This document shows, one piece after another, positions 33,666 to 46,600 of a stretch of 64,000 nt of DNA. Source of the stretch: Cantharellus purpuraceus (lineage: Eukaryota; Basidiomycota; Agaricomycetes; Cantharellales; Hydnaceae); NCBI GenBank assembly GCA_025174535.1, contig JALBUN010000010.1:2170001-2234000 (forward strand). Direction: 5' to 3'. The translations under genes were made by a program, and so were the position numbers. Each line of letters opens with the position of its first letter. Position 1 is the stretch's first letter. The notes under the pieces were generated by a model. That model saw only the letters and a program-made list of their open reading frames with translations, was not told where the DNA came from and did no database searches.

Positions 33666-35641
33666 TGTTATGACTATATTCATTAACGCCCAGATCCCCG
33701 TCCAATCCACTCAGATCCCCGTGCACATGAAATCTATACTCCATTTGGAAACCACCACATCTCCATCTACCTGTCTGATTGTCACTGCCAATTCTGCCCA
33801 TCCGTCTCCAGTTCCGATTGATGCATCAGCATCACCATAGGAACCCAGACATCCATCCCCATCAGACTCAGACATACTCATGTAAGGCTGTTGGCCTCAG
33901 AGACCCATCACCAGAGTAATTATTATTAGATTTCAAATATGTATTTAAGTTGCCTGACTGGGGACTTCATTCCCCAGTTCGAATATCGAATCACACCTAG
34001 TTCCTAAGTCCGATCCTAACTCTCTAAGTCGTACTCTGTCTCCAAAATCTCGGACACCGGTTGTATGGGAATCACCTTTTCCCTATCAAATTCCATTTAT
34101 GCAGCACCAATGTGCTATTCTTTGCTTTTCCATTCCTAAATATCAGCATATATTTGATGCTTGTACCTGGAATGGACTTATTCAAATATTCTCTATTTTT
34201 CCATATTTTTCTGGGAATATTCCATGCAGAACTCGGCCCAGAATCATTTATTTCTGCTGTGCTACAGTTGTGGACCCATAGGCGCCCACAAACCTTCGCG
34301 CAGCCGGCTCTCCCCTTTTGGACCAGGCATTTGGCCTCAATTCAAGCTCAGATGTCTCTGATCAATAAATATTCTGTAACTTAACAACCACAGCCTCTCA
34401 GGGCACTATTTTCCGTGGAGATCATCACATGACATGTGGCTATCCATGGCTGTCCAAACCAGTGCAGAAAACAGGGTGGACACCCTTCTTTTTGCCTGAT
34501 CAGTGCCTAGCTCAGGGATCAGATCAGCTGATGGGTGATCAAACCAGGTGATTGCCTTGGAATATTCTACCCCTTTCCATAACATTCTAGCTGTTTCCTT
34601 CTATTATTAGATAGAACTTTCCAGAACCATTATTCAGCTCCTGATCAGTGTTAGTGCTGTGATCAGATCCTGTGATTGGCTTGGAATATTCTACCCCTTT
34701 CTTCCACCTTCCACAACCTTCCAGTAGTTTCCATCTATTAATAGGTAGAATATTCCAGAACCATTAGTCAGCCCCTGTAAATACAATATATAAGGAGGCC
34801 ATTCTGCCTCTGAAAGAAGAATATATCATCATATTCTACCCATCTTCTGCACACCAGTGTGACTAGAGTGACATACAGTGTCATCCTCTATCTCAGTAAC
34901 TGTTGATTACCAGTTCAAGGATCTTTTACAGTTGTGTAACTGTACTTGATTGCACTCGAAGTAGTGATATTCCTGCTTTGGGCGTGAGTGTAGTATCTGC
35001 CTCACATGACTACAAATCTACAGGGTGAGATTGTCTGTCGATAGTCCTGCCATTAGTGCTCTTGTTTAAGTTACTAGTGTGTACTGCCTTTGCAGAGCAT
35101 TAGAAGCTTGAACTCGTGTGAAGCAGTTGCTAGACTACTTCACACATTGCTGTTACCCGCTTCTGAGTGCCACTGGTTGGACGGTTGGATTCATCCACCT
35201 ACTTCCTTTAGCCTCTAAGTGCATTCCCCTCTTTTTGGAATATCTGGACCCCTAAGCGTCCGTGAACTCTAGACTCTGGAAGTCTTATTCATTTCTTGCT
35301 GCTAAGAAACGTATTACCTTTCTGCGTATAGTCTGCATTGACCAATACAAAGGATTGTAACCAAAGTACAAACGTTAAATCGTTTCTGGAGTTGTGCTGC
35401 AGCAGGGTTTGATATTCTTCTCAGCTGTTCATTCACGGAATTGTGGTGATTTAGAGTTTGCCCTAACACCATAATTTTGCGGGTTCCAAAACACCGGTAG
35501 TAGTGAGGGTGCAGCACATAAGCTGAAGCCAAGTCCGTTCCGACCCCCACAATGTAACCGACTCCTTCTCCGACTCCGAGCAAACCTCCGAGTAAACCTC
35601 CGACCCAATCTCCGCCCTCCAATTGGACCTAGTGCGTAACA
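33666..35641 (+). repeat. Gypsy-1 5' LTR of the left arm, split by LTR-A
   Basis: Begins TGTTATGACT after CCTTG and ends GTGCGTAACA at 35641, immediately before the element's leader. LTR-A plus its duplicated CCGGT (34062-35498) is inserted in it, leaving an LTR of about 539 bp. Confidence 0.88.
34062..35493 (+). repeat. LTR-A solo LTR, TSD CCGGT
   Basis: 1432 bp from TGTATGGGAA to TTCCAAAACA, flanked by CCGGT at 34057-34061 and 35494-35498. TATATAAGG at 34787-34795 gives rightward orientation. It shares its 3' half with LTR-B, but its 5' half (U3) is different and lacks the TGASTCA array. Confidence 0.93.
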
Positions 35642-38600
35642 GTATATTCGAACTGCCATACTCACTCCTACCAATGCCACAATCCACCGCCAACTTCGAA
35701 CGCGCACGAACCATTGAGGTGCCTGCTCCCAGCATCAACACCATCCCCGAGGTTGTCAAAGAACCGATGGACCATATAGAGGCCGTCAATGAAGAAGACG
35801 ACACCCCACCCTCTCCAAATCTGGCGCAAGCCATCTCCCTGCTCGCCAGCAGCATCCGTAACCCAAGCCCCTAAGTCCCAGACCAAGGTCCGAGAACCTG
35901 ACCCCTTCAATGGCTCCGATCCGCGAAAGCTCCAGCCATTCTTGGTGCAATGCCGGTTGAATTTCCGCAACTGCCCCGACACGTTCACATCCGATCGGGT
36001 GAAGGTCACCTTTGCCATGTCCTATCTCAAGGGCACCACACTGGACTACTTTGAGCCAGCGCTCATGGACGACTCCGATATGGTCAGAAGACTACTCCGA
36101 CTTCATCTCCAAACTTCGGACCAGTTTCAGTCCTTACAACCCTGAGGCCAATGCTGAGAATGAACTTGATTGACTTTGGATGAAGGAAAATCACAAAATC
36201 GCAAAATACATTGTGAGTTTCCAGCAGCTAGCCCTGAAAGTCCAATGGGGTGACGCTGCACTCCGACGTCAATTTTACATTGGACTCCCATCCCGCATCA
36301 AGGACGAGATATCACGCATCGGTAAGCTGGATACTTTGGTTACCCTTCGCAAGCTCGCCTAATCCATCGACGCCCGTTATTGGGAACATCAATCCAAGGT
36401 CTCCCGCGAAAATTTGGCTAACAACAAATCAGACAAATCATCAGACAAGACCCCAAAGTCCAACAACCTCTGTCTGTTCTGTGGAAAGCCTGGCCACCAA
36501 GCCAAGGATTGCAACAAGGCAACCTCATCCGCAGCAAAGGCAAAGGGCTGTGCCACCAATGCCACGATGGACCAAAAAAAATAGTAAGCAGTCCTATAGC
36601 CTCCGTACGGGCTGAGGGCTGCATTGGTACTCCCCGTACGACAAACAAGGTCCGCCTGAACACATCCACTCTTTCCCACTCCAACTCCCTTACCCTCCTC
36701 ATCTACTCCAACTCCATTCCTGGTACTGCTATTCAAGCATTAATTGACTCCAGTTCTACTCATTGTTTCCTTGATTCCTCTTTTTCCAATTTACATAAAC
36801 TCCATACCTACACCATAACTCCAATATTGCTCTGATTATTTGATGGCACTACTAATGCTGTTATTTCACAAGCTATAGATCTGTCTATCCATTTTTCTGT
36901 CGGAGAAATCCAGAACCTTACATTCTATGTTACTCCGCTTGACTCCAGCTGTTCTGTGGTTCTCGGACATAACTGGCTCACCTGCTACAATCTGTTGATT
37001 GACTGGGCATTGGGGCATATCACATTCCATTCTCCAGTACAGGCTGTGTCATTCCCGATGTCACCAGCAACTTTAGGTGCGAAACTATCTTCCACCTCCA
37101 CTGACTCTGCTCCGATAGATACTCCATCTACCCTGCCATTTATATCAATGGTGGACACTGTCAGGGTTCAAATAAGTCATATTCTATTTTTAGTATTTTC
37201 TCTTGACACCCCTATCAGCGCAGCCTGTCAGGGTGCGTCTCCCCTATTTCATTGCCCCTATCACTTCCCCTATCCTTCCTCCCCTATCTTGGTTCTCCTA
37301 TCCGTCTCCATCATTTAGTATAAAGACTCGCCTTGGTGCAGTGTGATCCCCTCAGCTTGATCTCTGAGGATATCCGCTGTACCAGCTGGCATTATTTCTT
37401 ATCGGCTCTCACTTATTGAGTATCTTGTTGTTGTGGCCTCGTCATCAGTGTTGTCCTCACAGACGCTATGGTCTTTTCCAGACTGAGCAAACTGGATGGT
37501 TCTCACACATTCCAGGTCCACCTCTCCGATCCAATATTCCTCGCTGCTCGTTCTGCCTGATCAACTCCACTGGACCTATCTATGGTTCCTAAGGAGTATC
37601 ATGAGTTCGCCAACGTGTTCAGCAGTCTAAAGCTGACTCCCTAGCAGAACACCGACCATACGATCTCAAGATTGAACTGGATGACAACTCCACCCCTCTG
37701 CTTGGCCCTATCTACTCGCTATCCCAAAAAGAGCTACTGGCTCTCTGAACATTCATAGACAAGAACTTGGCCACGGGCTTCATCTGCCCATCCCTATCGC
37801 CCCATGGAGCTCCGGTCCTATTTGTCCACAAAAAGGACGGATCACTCCGTCTATGCATCGACTTCCATGGACTCAACAAGATCACCAAGAAAGACTGATA
37901 CCCAATACCCCGCACCGCAGACCTACTCAAGAGTCCTCGAAAGGCTAAGATCTATTCCAAAATAGATCTCCGACATGCCTAGTCCGCATCTGAGAAGGCG
38001 ACGAATGGAAAATGACTTTCCACACATGATATGGATCTTTCGAGTGGTGCGTCATGCCCTTTGGACTAACCAATGCTCCGGCCGCCTTCCAGAGGTTCAT
38101 GAATGATACCTTTGCCGACCTCCTCAATGTGACTGTCCTCGTTTACTTAGACGACGATTTGTTATATTTGGACAACAAAGAAGAACATCAGACACATGTC
38201 CAAGATGTACTCCGACATCTCCAAAAACATGGCCTCTTCGCCCGCACTGACAAATGCAAATTCCACTCCGACTCGGTCGAATACCTAGGCTATATCCTCT
38301 CCCTGGCAGGATTGACAATGTCTGATGACAAAATCAAAGCCATACAGGAATGGCCAGAACCCCGGAAAGTCAAAGACGTACAGTCCTTCCTGGGGTTCGC
38401 CAACTTCTACCGCTGCTTCATTCATGGCTACTCCAATATCACCGTTCCGCTCACCCGACTCACTAGGAAGGGTATCCAATGGAATTTCAATGACGAATGT
38501 AGACAGAGCTTTGAGACCTTGAAGAAGGCCTTTACTTCCACTCCGATACTGACTCATTGGGTTCCAGACGTTCCTATCCTATTAGAGACCGATGCCTCTG

Positions 38601-40230
38601 ACTATGCACTTGCTGCGATCCTGTCCATCATCCAGAGAGATGATGGACAAGTCCATCCGATCGCTTTTCACTCGTGTACATTTATGCCCCCCGAACTGAC
38701 GTCCATGACAAAGAGCTCCTTGCCATATATGAAGCCTTCCAGATATGGAGACACTACCTTGAAGGCCCCTCCGATCCGGTGGACATCATAACTGACCACA
38801 AAAACTTGGAATACTTCTCCACAACGAAACTGCTCACCCGGAGACAGGTCTGATGGTCCAAATACCTATCTCAGTTCAATCTCATTATCCATTTCCATCC
38901 TGGTCGACTTGGAGCAAAGCCTGACGCGTTAACTAGATGCTGGGACATCTACCCTAAAGAGGGGAATAGCGACTATGCCACTGTAAACCCACACAACTTT
39001 CGTCCTGTGTTTACTAACGAGCAGCTGGCATCGTCCCTACGAGCATCCACCCTCATGACTCCCACCCTCTGAGCTGTCACCATTATGGACATCGACCAAC
39101 TCCGCTCCGACATCTGCTCATCACTCTGATCCGATCCTATTGCAGTTAAACACTTGGACAACCCTTCTGATCCAAAATGGTCACTTGACCCTGAAGGACA
39201 CCTCCGACACAACAACCGGATATACGTCCCTGACGCCAATGGTCTCTGACTCCGAGTTTTGCAGTATTATCATGATCACCTGATCTCAGGCCATTTTGGG
39301 CAAAATCGCACACAAGGATTAATCCGACGAGACTACGTATGGCCAAAAATGCGAGAATACATTCAACACTACTGTAACTCCTGCACCACGTGTATGCGCT
39401 CAAAATTGCAAAGGCACAAACCCTACGGAACGCTTAAGCAACTTCCAGTCCCAGAGCAACCATGGAACTCCATCTCCATGGATTTCATAGAGAAGCTCCC
39501 CCCATCGCTCAGATATGACACCATACTCATGATTGTCGACAGGTTCACCAAACAAACACTATTTATTCTGACGCATGACACCATCACCTCCGCCTCACTA
39601 GCTAAATTGTTCATTCTCCACGTATTCTCTAAACACAGAATCCCATCACATGTCACGTCCGATCAGGGCTCAGAGTTCGTGTCCTCCTTCTTCTGCACAT
39701 TAGGAAAGGCTCTCAACATGAAGCTTCATTTCACCTCTGGATACCATCCTGAAGGAGATGGACAAACGGAACGAATGAATCAGTCCCTGGAGCAATATCT
39801 CTGAATCTATTGTAACTATCAACAAGACAACTGGGCCGATCTACTTCCAATTGCAGAGTTTGCCTACAACAATGCTCTGAACACAACTACTGGCGTCTCT
39901 CCTGCTAATAAAGGCTATCATCCAAACATCTCCGTCCACCCTGAGAAAGAACTTGCCTCCACCAAAGCCTGCCAATTCGTAACTGACCTCGATCAACTAC
40001 ACCAACATCTCCGAGAAACCATCTCCGATGCCCAGAAACAATATCAAGTCTCCACAGACCGACGTCGCATTCCGGCTCCGGACCTGAAAAACAGAGACAA
40101 AGTATTCGTTAAGGCCGAACACTTCCGGACCACCCGCCCATTGAAGAAACTCTCTGAGAAATACTTAGGTCCTTATGAGGTCATTGCTTGTGCTGGCAGC
40201 AGGTCCTTCACCCTCCACCTCCCTGACCAC
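35642..40230 (+). pseudogene. Gypsy-1 left arm: gag-pol (decayed, 3' end missing)
   Basis: Gag starts at ATG 35674 (MPQSTANFERARTIEV) and includes a CCHC knuckle (CLFCGKPGHQAKDC near 36475). The A8-TAG junction lies at 36574-36584. Protease-like LIDSSSTHCFLD is near 36745, RT YLDDD near 38145, RNase H near 38585, integrase HHCC near 39270, and the core TSDQGSEF near 39655. It ends in the C-terminal barrel (HLPDH) at 40230, where LTR sequence begins. Chromodomain, antisense gene and 3' LTR are missing. Numerous TGA stops occur. LTR-D (37159-37461) is inserted. RT and integrase are near-mirror images of the right arm. Confidence 0.88.
37159..37461 (+). repeat. LTR-D solo LTR, TSD GAC(A/G)C
   Basis: 303 bp from TGTCAGGGTT to GTCCTCACA, flanked by GACAC (37154-37158) and GACGC (37462-37466), one CpG-type mismatch apart. 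TATAAAG occurs at 37319-37325. The other gypsy-1 copies are continuous here. Only one copy is seen. Confidence 0.85.
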
Positions 40231-41356
40231 TGTTTTGGAACCCGCAAAATTATGGTGTTAGGGCAAACTCTGAATCACCACAATTCCATGAATGAACAGC
40301 TGAGAAGAATATCAAACCCTGCTGCAGCACAACTCCAGAAACAATTTAACATTTGTACTTTGGTTACAATCCTTTGTACTGGTCAATGCAGACTATACGC
40401 AGAAAAGTAATACATTTCTTAGCAGCAAGAAATGAATAAGACTTCCAGAGTCTAGAGTTCACAGACACTTAGGGGTCCAGATATTCCGAAAAGAGGGGAA
40501 TGCACTTAGAGGCTAGAGGAAATAGGTGGATGAATCCAACCGTCCAACCAGTGGCACTCAGAAGCGGGTAACAGCAATGTGTGAAGTAGTCTAGCAACTG
40601 CTTCACACGAGTTCAAGCTTCTAATGCTCTGCAAAGGCAGTACACACTAGTAACTTAAACAAGAGCATTAATGGCAGGACTATCGACAGACAATCTCACC
40701 CTGTAGATTCGTAGTCACGTGAGGCAGATACTACACTCATGCCCAAAGCAGGAATATCACTACTTTGAGTGCAATCAAGTACAGTTACACTACTGTTTTG
40801 GAACCCGCAAAATTATGGTGTTAGGGCAAACTCTAAATCACCACAATTCCATGAATGAACAGCTGAGAAGAATATCAAACCCTACTGCAGCACAACTCCA
40901 GAAACAATTTAACATTTGTACTTTGGTTACAATCCATTGTAATGGTCAATGCAGACTATACGCAGAAAAGTAATACATTTCTTAGCAGCAAGAAATGAAT
41001 AAGACTTCCAGAGTCTAGAGTTCACAGACACTTAGGGGTCCAGATATTCCGAAAAGAGGGGAATGCACTTAGAGGCTAGAGGAAATAGGTGGATGAATCC
41101 AACCGTCCAACCAGTGGCACTCAGAAGCGGGTAACAGCAATGTGTGAAGTAGTCTAGCAACTGCTTCACACGAGTTCAAGCTTCTAATGCTCTGCAAAGG
41201 CAGTACACACTAGTAACTTAAACAAGAGCATTAATGGCAGGACTATCGACAGACAATCTCACCCTGTAGATTCGTAGTCACGTGAGGCAGATACTACACT
41301 CATGCCCAAAGCAGGAATATCACTACTTTGAGTGCAATCAAGTACAGTTACACTAC
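40231..41356 (-). repeat. Tandem duplication of 563 bp (40231-40793, 40794-41356)
   Basis: Both units run from TGTTTTGGAACCC to CAGTTACACTAC and are nearly identical. The second is a mosaic: some positions (CTACTGCAG, CCATTGTAATGG) match the adjacent LTR-B, others (GACTATACGC, CAGAAAAGT) match the first unit. Confidence 0.85.
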
Positions 41357-42809
41357 TGTTTTGGAACCCGCAAAATTATGGTGTTAGGGCAAACTCTAAA
41401 TCACCACAATTCCGTGAATGAACAGCTGAGAAGAATATCAAATCCTACTGCAGCACAACTCCAGAAACGATTTAACGTTTGTACTTTGGTTACAATCCAT
41501 TGTAATGGTCAATGCAGACGATACGCAGGAAGGTAATACGTTTCTTAGCAGTAGGGAATGAATAAGACTTCCAGAGTCTAGAGTTCACGGACGCTTAGGG
41601 GTCCAGATATTCCAAAAAGAGGGGAATGCACTTAGAGGCTAGAGGAAGTAGGTGGATGAATCCGACCGTCCAACCAGTGACACTCTGAAGCGGGTAACAG
41701 CAATGTGTGAAGTAGTCTAGCAACTGCTTCACACGAGTTCAAGATTCTAATGCTCTGCAAAGGCAGTACACACTAGTAACTTAAACAAGAGCACTAATGG
41801 CAGGACTATCGACAGACAATCTCACCCTGTAGATTCGTAGTCACGCGAGGTAGATACTACACTCACGCCCAAAGCAGGACAATCACTACTTCGAGTGCAA
41901 TCGAATACAGTTACACAACTGTAAGCGACCCTTGAACTGGACAATCAACAGTTACTGAGATATAGAGGATGACACTGTATGTCACTCTAGTCACACTGAT
42001 GTGCAAATGATGGGGTAGAAATGGTTATTTATTCAGAGGCAGAATGGGCTCCTTTTATATTGTATTTACAGGAGCTGACTAATACTACTGGAAACTTCTA
42101 CCTATTAATAGATGGAAACTACTGGAAGCTAGTGGAATATGTGAGAAGGGGGTGGAAGTTTCCTAGCCAATGAGCTGCTTGGATTTGCTCTGACTCATGG
42201 CATGAGTCATGGATGGAGTCATAGTGTGACTCAGAGCAGGAGTCATAGTATGAGTAATCACAGGAGTAATGGTATGAGTCATGGAAGGAGTCATAGCATG
42301 AGTCATGGCAGGAGTCATTGCATGAGTCACCATTACTCAAATAACTCGGTCAATACTTGGTTTCCCAGGCTGATTAGCACAGCTATGGGTAGGCATGGCT
42401 TCTATTGAACTCTCCACTGAAAATGGAGTCAGGAGGTGCAGTGGTTGCGAAGATATTGAGCATTTACTGGCAGTGGTGACCAGATTGAGTCGGAGATTGA
42501 AATGAGTCATGTGATCGAAAATGAGTCAGTTGTCCGGGTGACTCCGGCTGACTTTGAGGCTGCTGACATCTGCGGAGGTTTGTGGGTCCATGTGGGTCCC
42601 AAAACTTTGCCCAGCAGAACAATAAGTTTGTAGACTCATTTCTGCATGGAAAATTCCCGAAAAAATATGAAAAAATAAAGAATATTTGAATGGCCCTGAA
42701 TCAAGAGAAAGCAGCAGATATATGCTGACATTTTAAGGCCATCAAGTGGAATTGTACAGTTTCGGGACTTTAAACAAGATCTTTTTAAGGGAAAACCAGT
42801 TCCCATACA
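41357..42809 (-). repeat. LTR-B solo LTR, complete, TSD ACTAC
   Basis: 1453 bp, TGTTTTGGAA to TTCCCATACA on this strand, flanked by ACTAC (41352-41356 and 42810-42814), nested in LTR-A. Near-identical to 46742-48194. It carries eight TGASTCA sites in U3 (reverse strand). Confidence 0.92.
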
Positions 42810-43686
42810 ACTACTGTAAAAGATCCTTGAACTGGTAATCAACAGTTACTGAGATATAGAGGATGACACTGTATGTCACTCTAGTCACACTGGTGTGCAG
42901 AAGATGGGTAGAAGTGGTAGAATATGTTACTATTTCAGAGGCAGAATGGCCTCCTTATATATTGTATTTACAGGGGCTGACTAATGCTTCTGGAATATTC
43001 TACCTATTAATAGATGGAAACTACTGGAAGGTTGTGGAAGGTGGAAGAAAGGGGTAGAATATTCCAAGCCAATCACAGGTTCTGATCACTGGACTAACAC
43101 TGATCAGGAGCTGAATAATGGTTCTGGAATGTTCTATCTAATAATAGAAGGAAACAGCTAGAATGTTATGGAAAGGGGTAGAATATTCCAAGGCAATCAC
43201 CTGATTTGATCACCCATCAGCTGATCTGATCCCTGAACTAGGCACTGATCAGGCAAAAAGAAGGGTGTCCACCCTGTTTTCTGTACTGGTTTGGACAGCC
43301 ATGGATAGCCACATCTCATGTGATGATCTCCATGGAAAATAGTGCCCTGAGAGGCTGTGGTTGTCAAGTTAGAGAATATTTATTGATCAGAGACATCTGA
43401 GGTTGAATTCAGGCCGAATGCCTGGTCCAAAGGGGGAGAGCCGGCTGTGGGAAGGTTTGTGGGCACCTATGGGTCCACAACTGTAGCACAGCAGAAATAA
43501 ATGATTCTGGGCCGAGTTCTGCATGGAGTATTCCCAGAAAAATATGGAAAAATAGAGAATATTTGAATAAGTCCATTCCAGGTACAAGCACCAAATATAT
43601 GCTGATATTTAGGAATGGAAAAGCAAAGAATAGCACATTGGTGCTGCATAAATGGAATTTGATAGGGAAAAGGTGGTTCCCATACA

Positions 43687-46600
43687 CTGAGCCCTGATCG
43701 GACGTGACATGTGATGGGATTCTGTGTTTAGAGAATACGTGGAGAACGAACAATTTAGCTAGTGAGGCGGAGGTGATGGTGTCATGCGTCGGAATAAATA
43801 GTGTTTGTTTGGTGAACCTGTCGACAATCATGAGTATGGTGTCATATCTGAGCGATGGGGGGAGCTTCTCTATGAAATCCATGGAGATGGAGTTCCATGG
43901 TTGCTCTGGGACTGGAAGTTGCTTAAGCGTTCCGTAGGGTTTGTGCCTTTGCAATTTTGAGCGCATACACGTGGTGCAGGAGTTACAGTAGTGTTGAATG
44001 TATTCTCGCATTTTTGGCCATACGTAGTCTCGTCGGATTAATCCTTGTGTGCGATTTTGCCCAAAATGGCCTGAGATCAGGTGATCATGATAATACTGCA
44101 AAACTCGGAGTCAGAGACCATTGGCGTCAGGGACGTATATCCGGTTGTTGTGTCGGAGGTGTCCTTCAGGGTCAAGTGACCATTTTGGATCAGAAGGGTT
44201 GTCCAAGTGTTTAACTGCAATAGGATCGGATCAGAGTGATGAGCAGATGTCGGAGCGGAGTTGGTCGATGTCCATAATGGTGACAGCTCAGAGGGTGGGA
44301 GTCATGAGGGTGGATGCTCGTAGGGACGATGCCAGCTGCTCGTTAGTAAACACAGGACGAAAGTTGTGTGGGTTTACAGTGGCATAGTCGCTATTCCCCT
44401 CTTTAGGGTAGATGTCCCAGCATCTAGTTAACACGTCAGGCTTTGCTCCAAGTCGACCAGGATGGAAACGGATAATGAGATTGAACTGAGATAGGTATTT
44501 GGACCATCAGACCTGTCTCCGGGTGAGCAGTTTCGTTGTGGAGAAGTATTCCAAGTTTTTGTGGTCAGTTATGATGTCCACCAGATCGGAGGGGCCTTCA
44601 AGGTAGTGTCTCCATATCTGGAAGGCTTCATATATGGCAAGGAGCTCTTTGTCATGGACGTCATAGTTCAGTTCAGGGGGAGTAAATGTACGCGAATGAA
44701 AAGCGATCGGATGGACTTGTCCATCGTCCGGAGAGATGATGGACAGGATCGCAGCAAGTGCATAGTCAGAGGCATTGGTTTCTAATAGGATAGGAACGTC
44801 TGGAACCCAATGAGTCAGTATCGGAGTGGAAGTAAAGGCCTTCTTCAAGGTCTCAAAGCTCTGTCTACATTCGTCAGTGAAATTCCATTGGATACCCTTC
44901 CTAGTGAGTCGGGTGAGCGGAACGGTGATATTGGAGTAGCCGTGAATGAAGCAGCAGTAGAAGTTGGCGAACCCTAGGAAGGACTGTACGTCCTTGACTT
45001 TCCAGGGTTCTGGCCATTCCTGTATGGCTTTGATTTTGTCATCAGACATTGTCAATCCTGCCAGGGAGAGGATATAGCCTAGGTATTCGACCGAGTCAGA
45101 GTGGAATTTGCATTTGTCAGTGTGGGCGAAGAGGCCATGTTTTTGGAGACATCGGAGTACATCTTGGACATGTGTCTGATGTTCTTCTTTGTTGTCCAAA
45201 TATAACAAATCGTCGTCTAAGTAAACGAGGACAGTCACATCGAGGAGGTCGGCAAAGGTATCATTCATGAACCTCTGGAAGGCAGCCGGAGCATTGGTTA
45301 GTCTGAAGGGCATGATGCACCACTTGAAAGATCCATATCATGTGCAGAAAGTCATTTTCCATTCATCACCTTCTCAGATGCGGACTAGATGGTAGGCATG
45401 TCGGAGATCTATTTTGGAATAGATCTTAGCCCCTCGAGGACTCTCGAGTAGGTCCACGGTGCAGGGTATTGGGTATCAGTCTTTCTTGGTGATCTTGTTG
45501 AGTCCATGGAAGTCGACACATAGATGGAGTGATCCATCCTTTTTGCAGACAAATAGGACCGGAGCTCCATGGGGCGATAGGGATGGGCAGATGAAGCCCG
45601 TGGCCAAGTTCTTGTCTATGAATGTTCAGAGAGCCAGTAGCTCTTTTTGGGATAGCGAGTAGATAGGGCCAAGCAGAGGGGTGGAGTTGTCATCCAGTTC
45701 AATCTTGAGATCGTATGGTCGGTGTTCTGCTAGGGAGTCAGCTTTAGACTGCTGAACACGTTGGCGAACTCATGATACTCCTTAGGAACCATAGATAGGT
45801 CCAGTGGAGTTGATCAGGCAGAACGAGCAGTGAGGAATATTGGATCGGAGAGGTGAACCTGGAATGTGTGAGAACCATCCAGTTTGCTCAGTCTGGCAAA
45901 GACCATAGCGTCCACCAGTGATATAAACGGCGAGGTAGACGGAGTATCTATCGGAGTGGAGTCAGTGGAGGCGGAAGATAGTTAGTTTCACACCTAAAGT
46001 TGCTGGTGACATTGGGGATGACACAGCCTGTACTGGAGAACGGAATGTGATATGGCCCAATGCCCAGTCAATCAACGGATTGTAGCAGGTGAGCCAGTTA
46101 TGTCCGAGAACCACAGAACAGCTGGAGTCAAGCGGAGTAACATAGAATGTAAGGTTCTGGATTTCTCCAACAGAAAAACGGATAGACAGATCTATAGCTT
46201 GTAACAGCATTAGTAGTGCCATCAAATAATCGGAGCAATATTGGAGTTATGGTGTATGTATGGAGTTTATGTAAATTGGAAAAAGAGGAATCAAGGAAAC
46301 AATGAGTAGAACTGGAGTCAATTAATGCTTGAATAGCAGTACCAGGAATGGAGTTGGAGTAGATGAGGAGGGTAAGGGAGTTGGAGTGGGAAAGAGTGGA
46401 TGTGTTCAGGCAGACCTTGTTTGTCGTACGGGGAGTACCAATGCAGCCCTCAGCCCGTACGGAGGCTATAGGACTGCTTACTATTTTTTTTGGTCCATCG
46501 CTTTTGCGTTGGACTTGTCCGTCATGGCATTGGCGGCACAGCCCTTTGCCTTTGCTGCAGACAAGGTTGCCTTGTTGCAATCCTTGGCTTGGTGACCAGG

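Larger units (their letters stand above)
40231..43686 (-). repeat. Composite LTR-A block joining the two gypsy-1 arms
   Basis: It starts TGTTTTGGAACCC at 40231 and ends TTCCCATACA at 43686, the two ends of one LTR-A. Left flank ACCAC and right flank CTGAG do not match, and the gypsy-1 sequences on either side are in opposite orientation. The LTR therefore looks like the product of recombination between two LTR-A copies. Inside, the first 563 bp are duplicated in tandem and a complete LTR-B is nested at 41357-42809. Confidence 0.8.
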
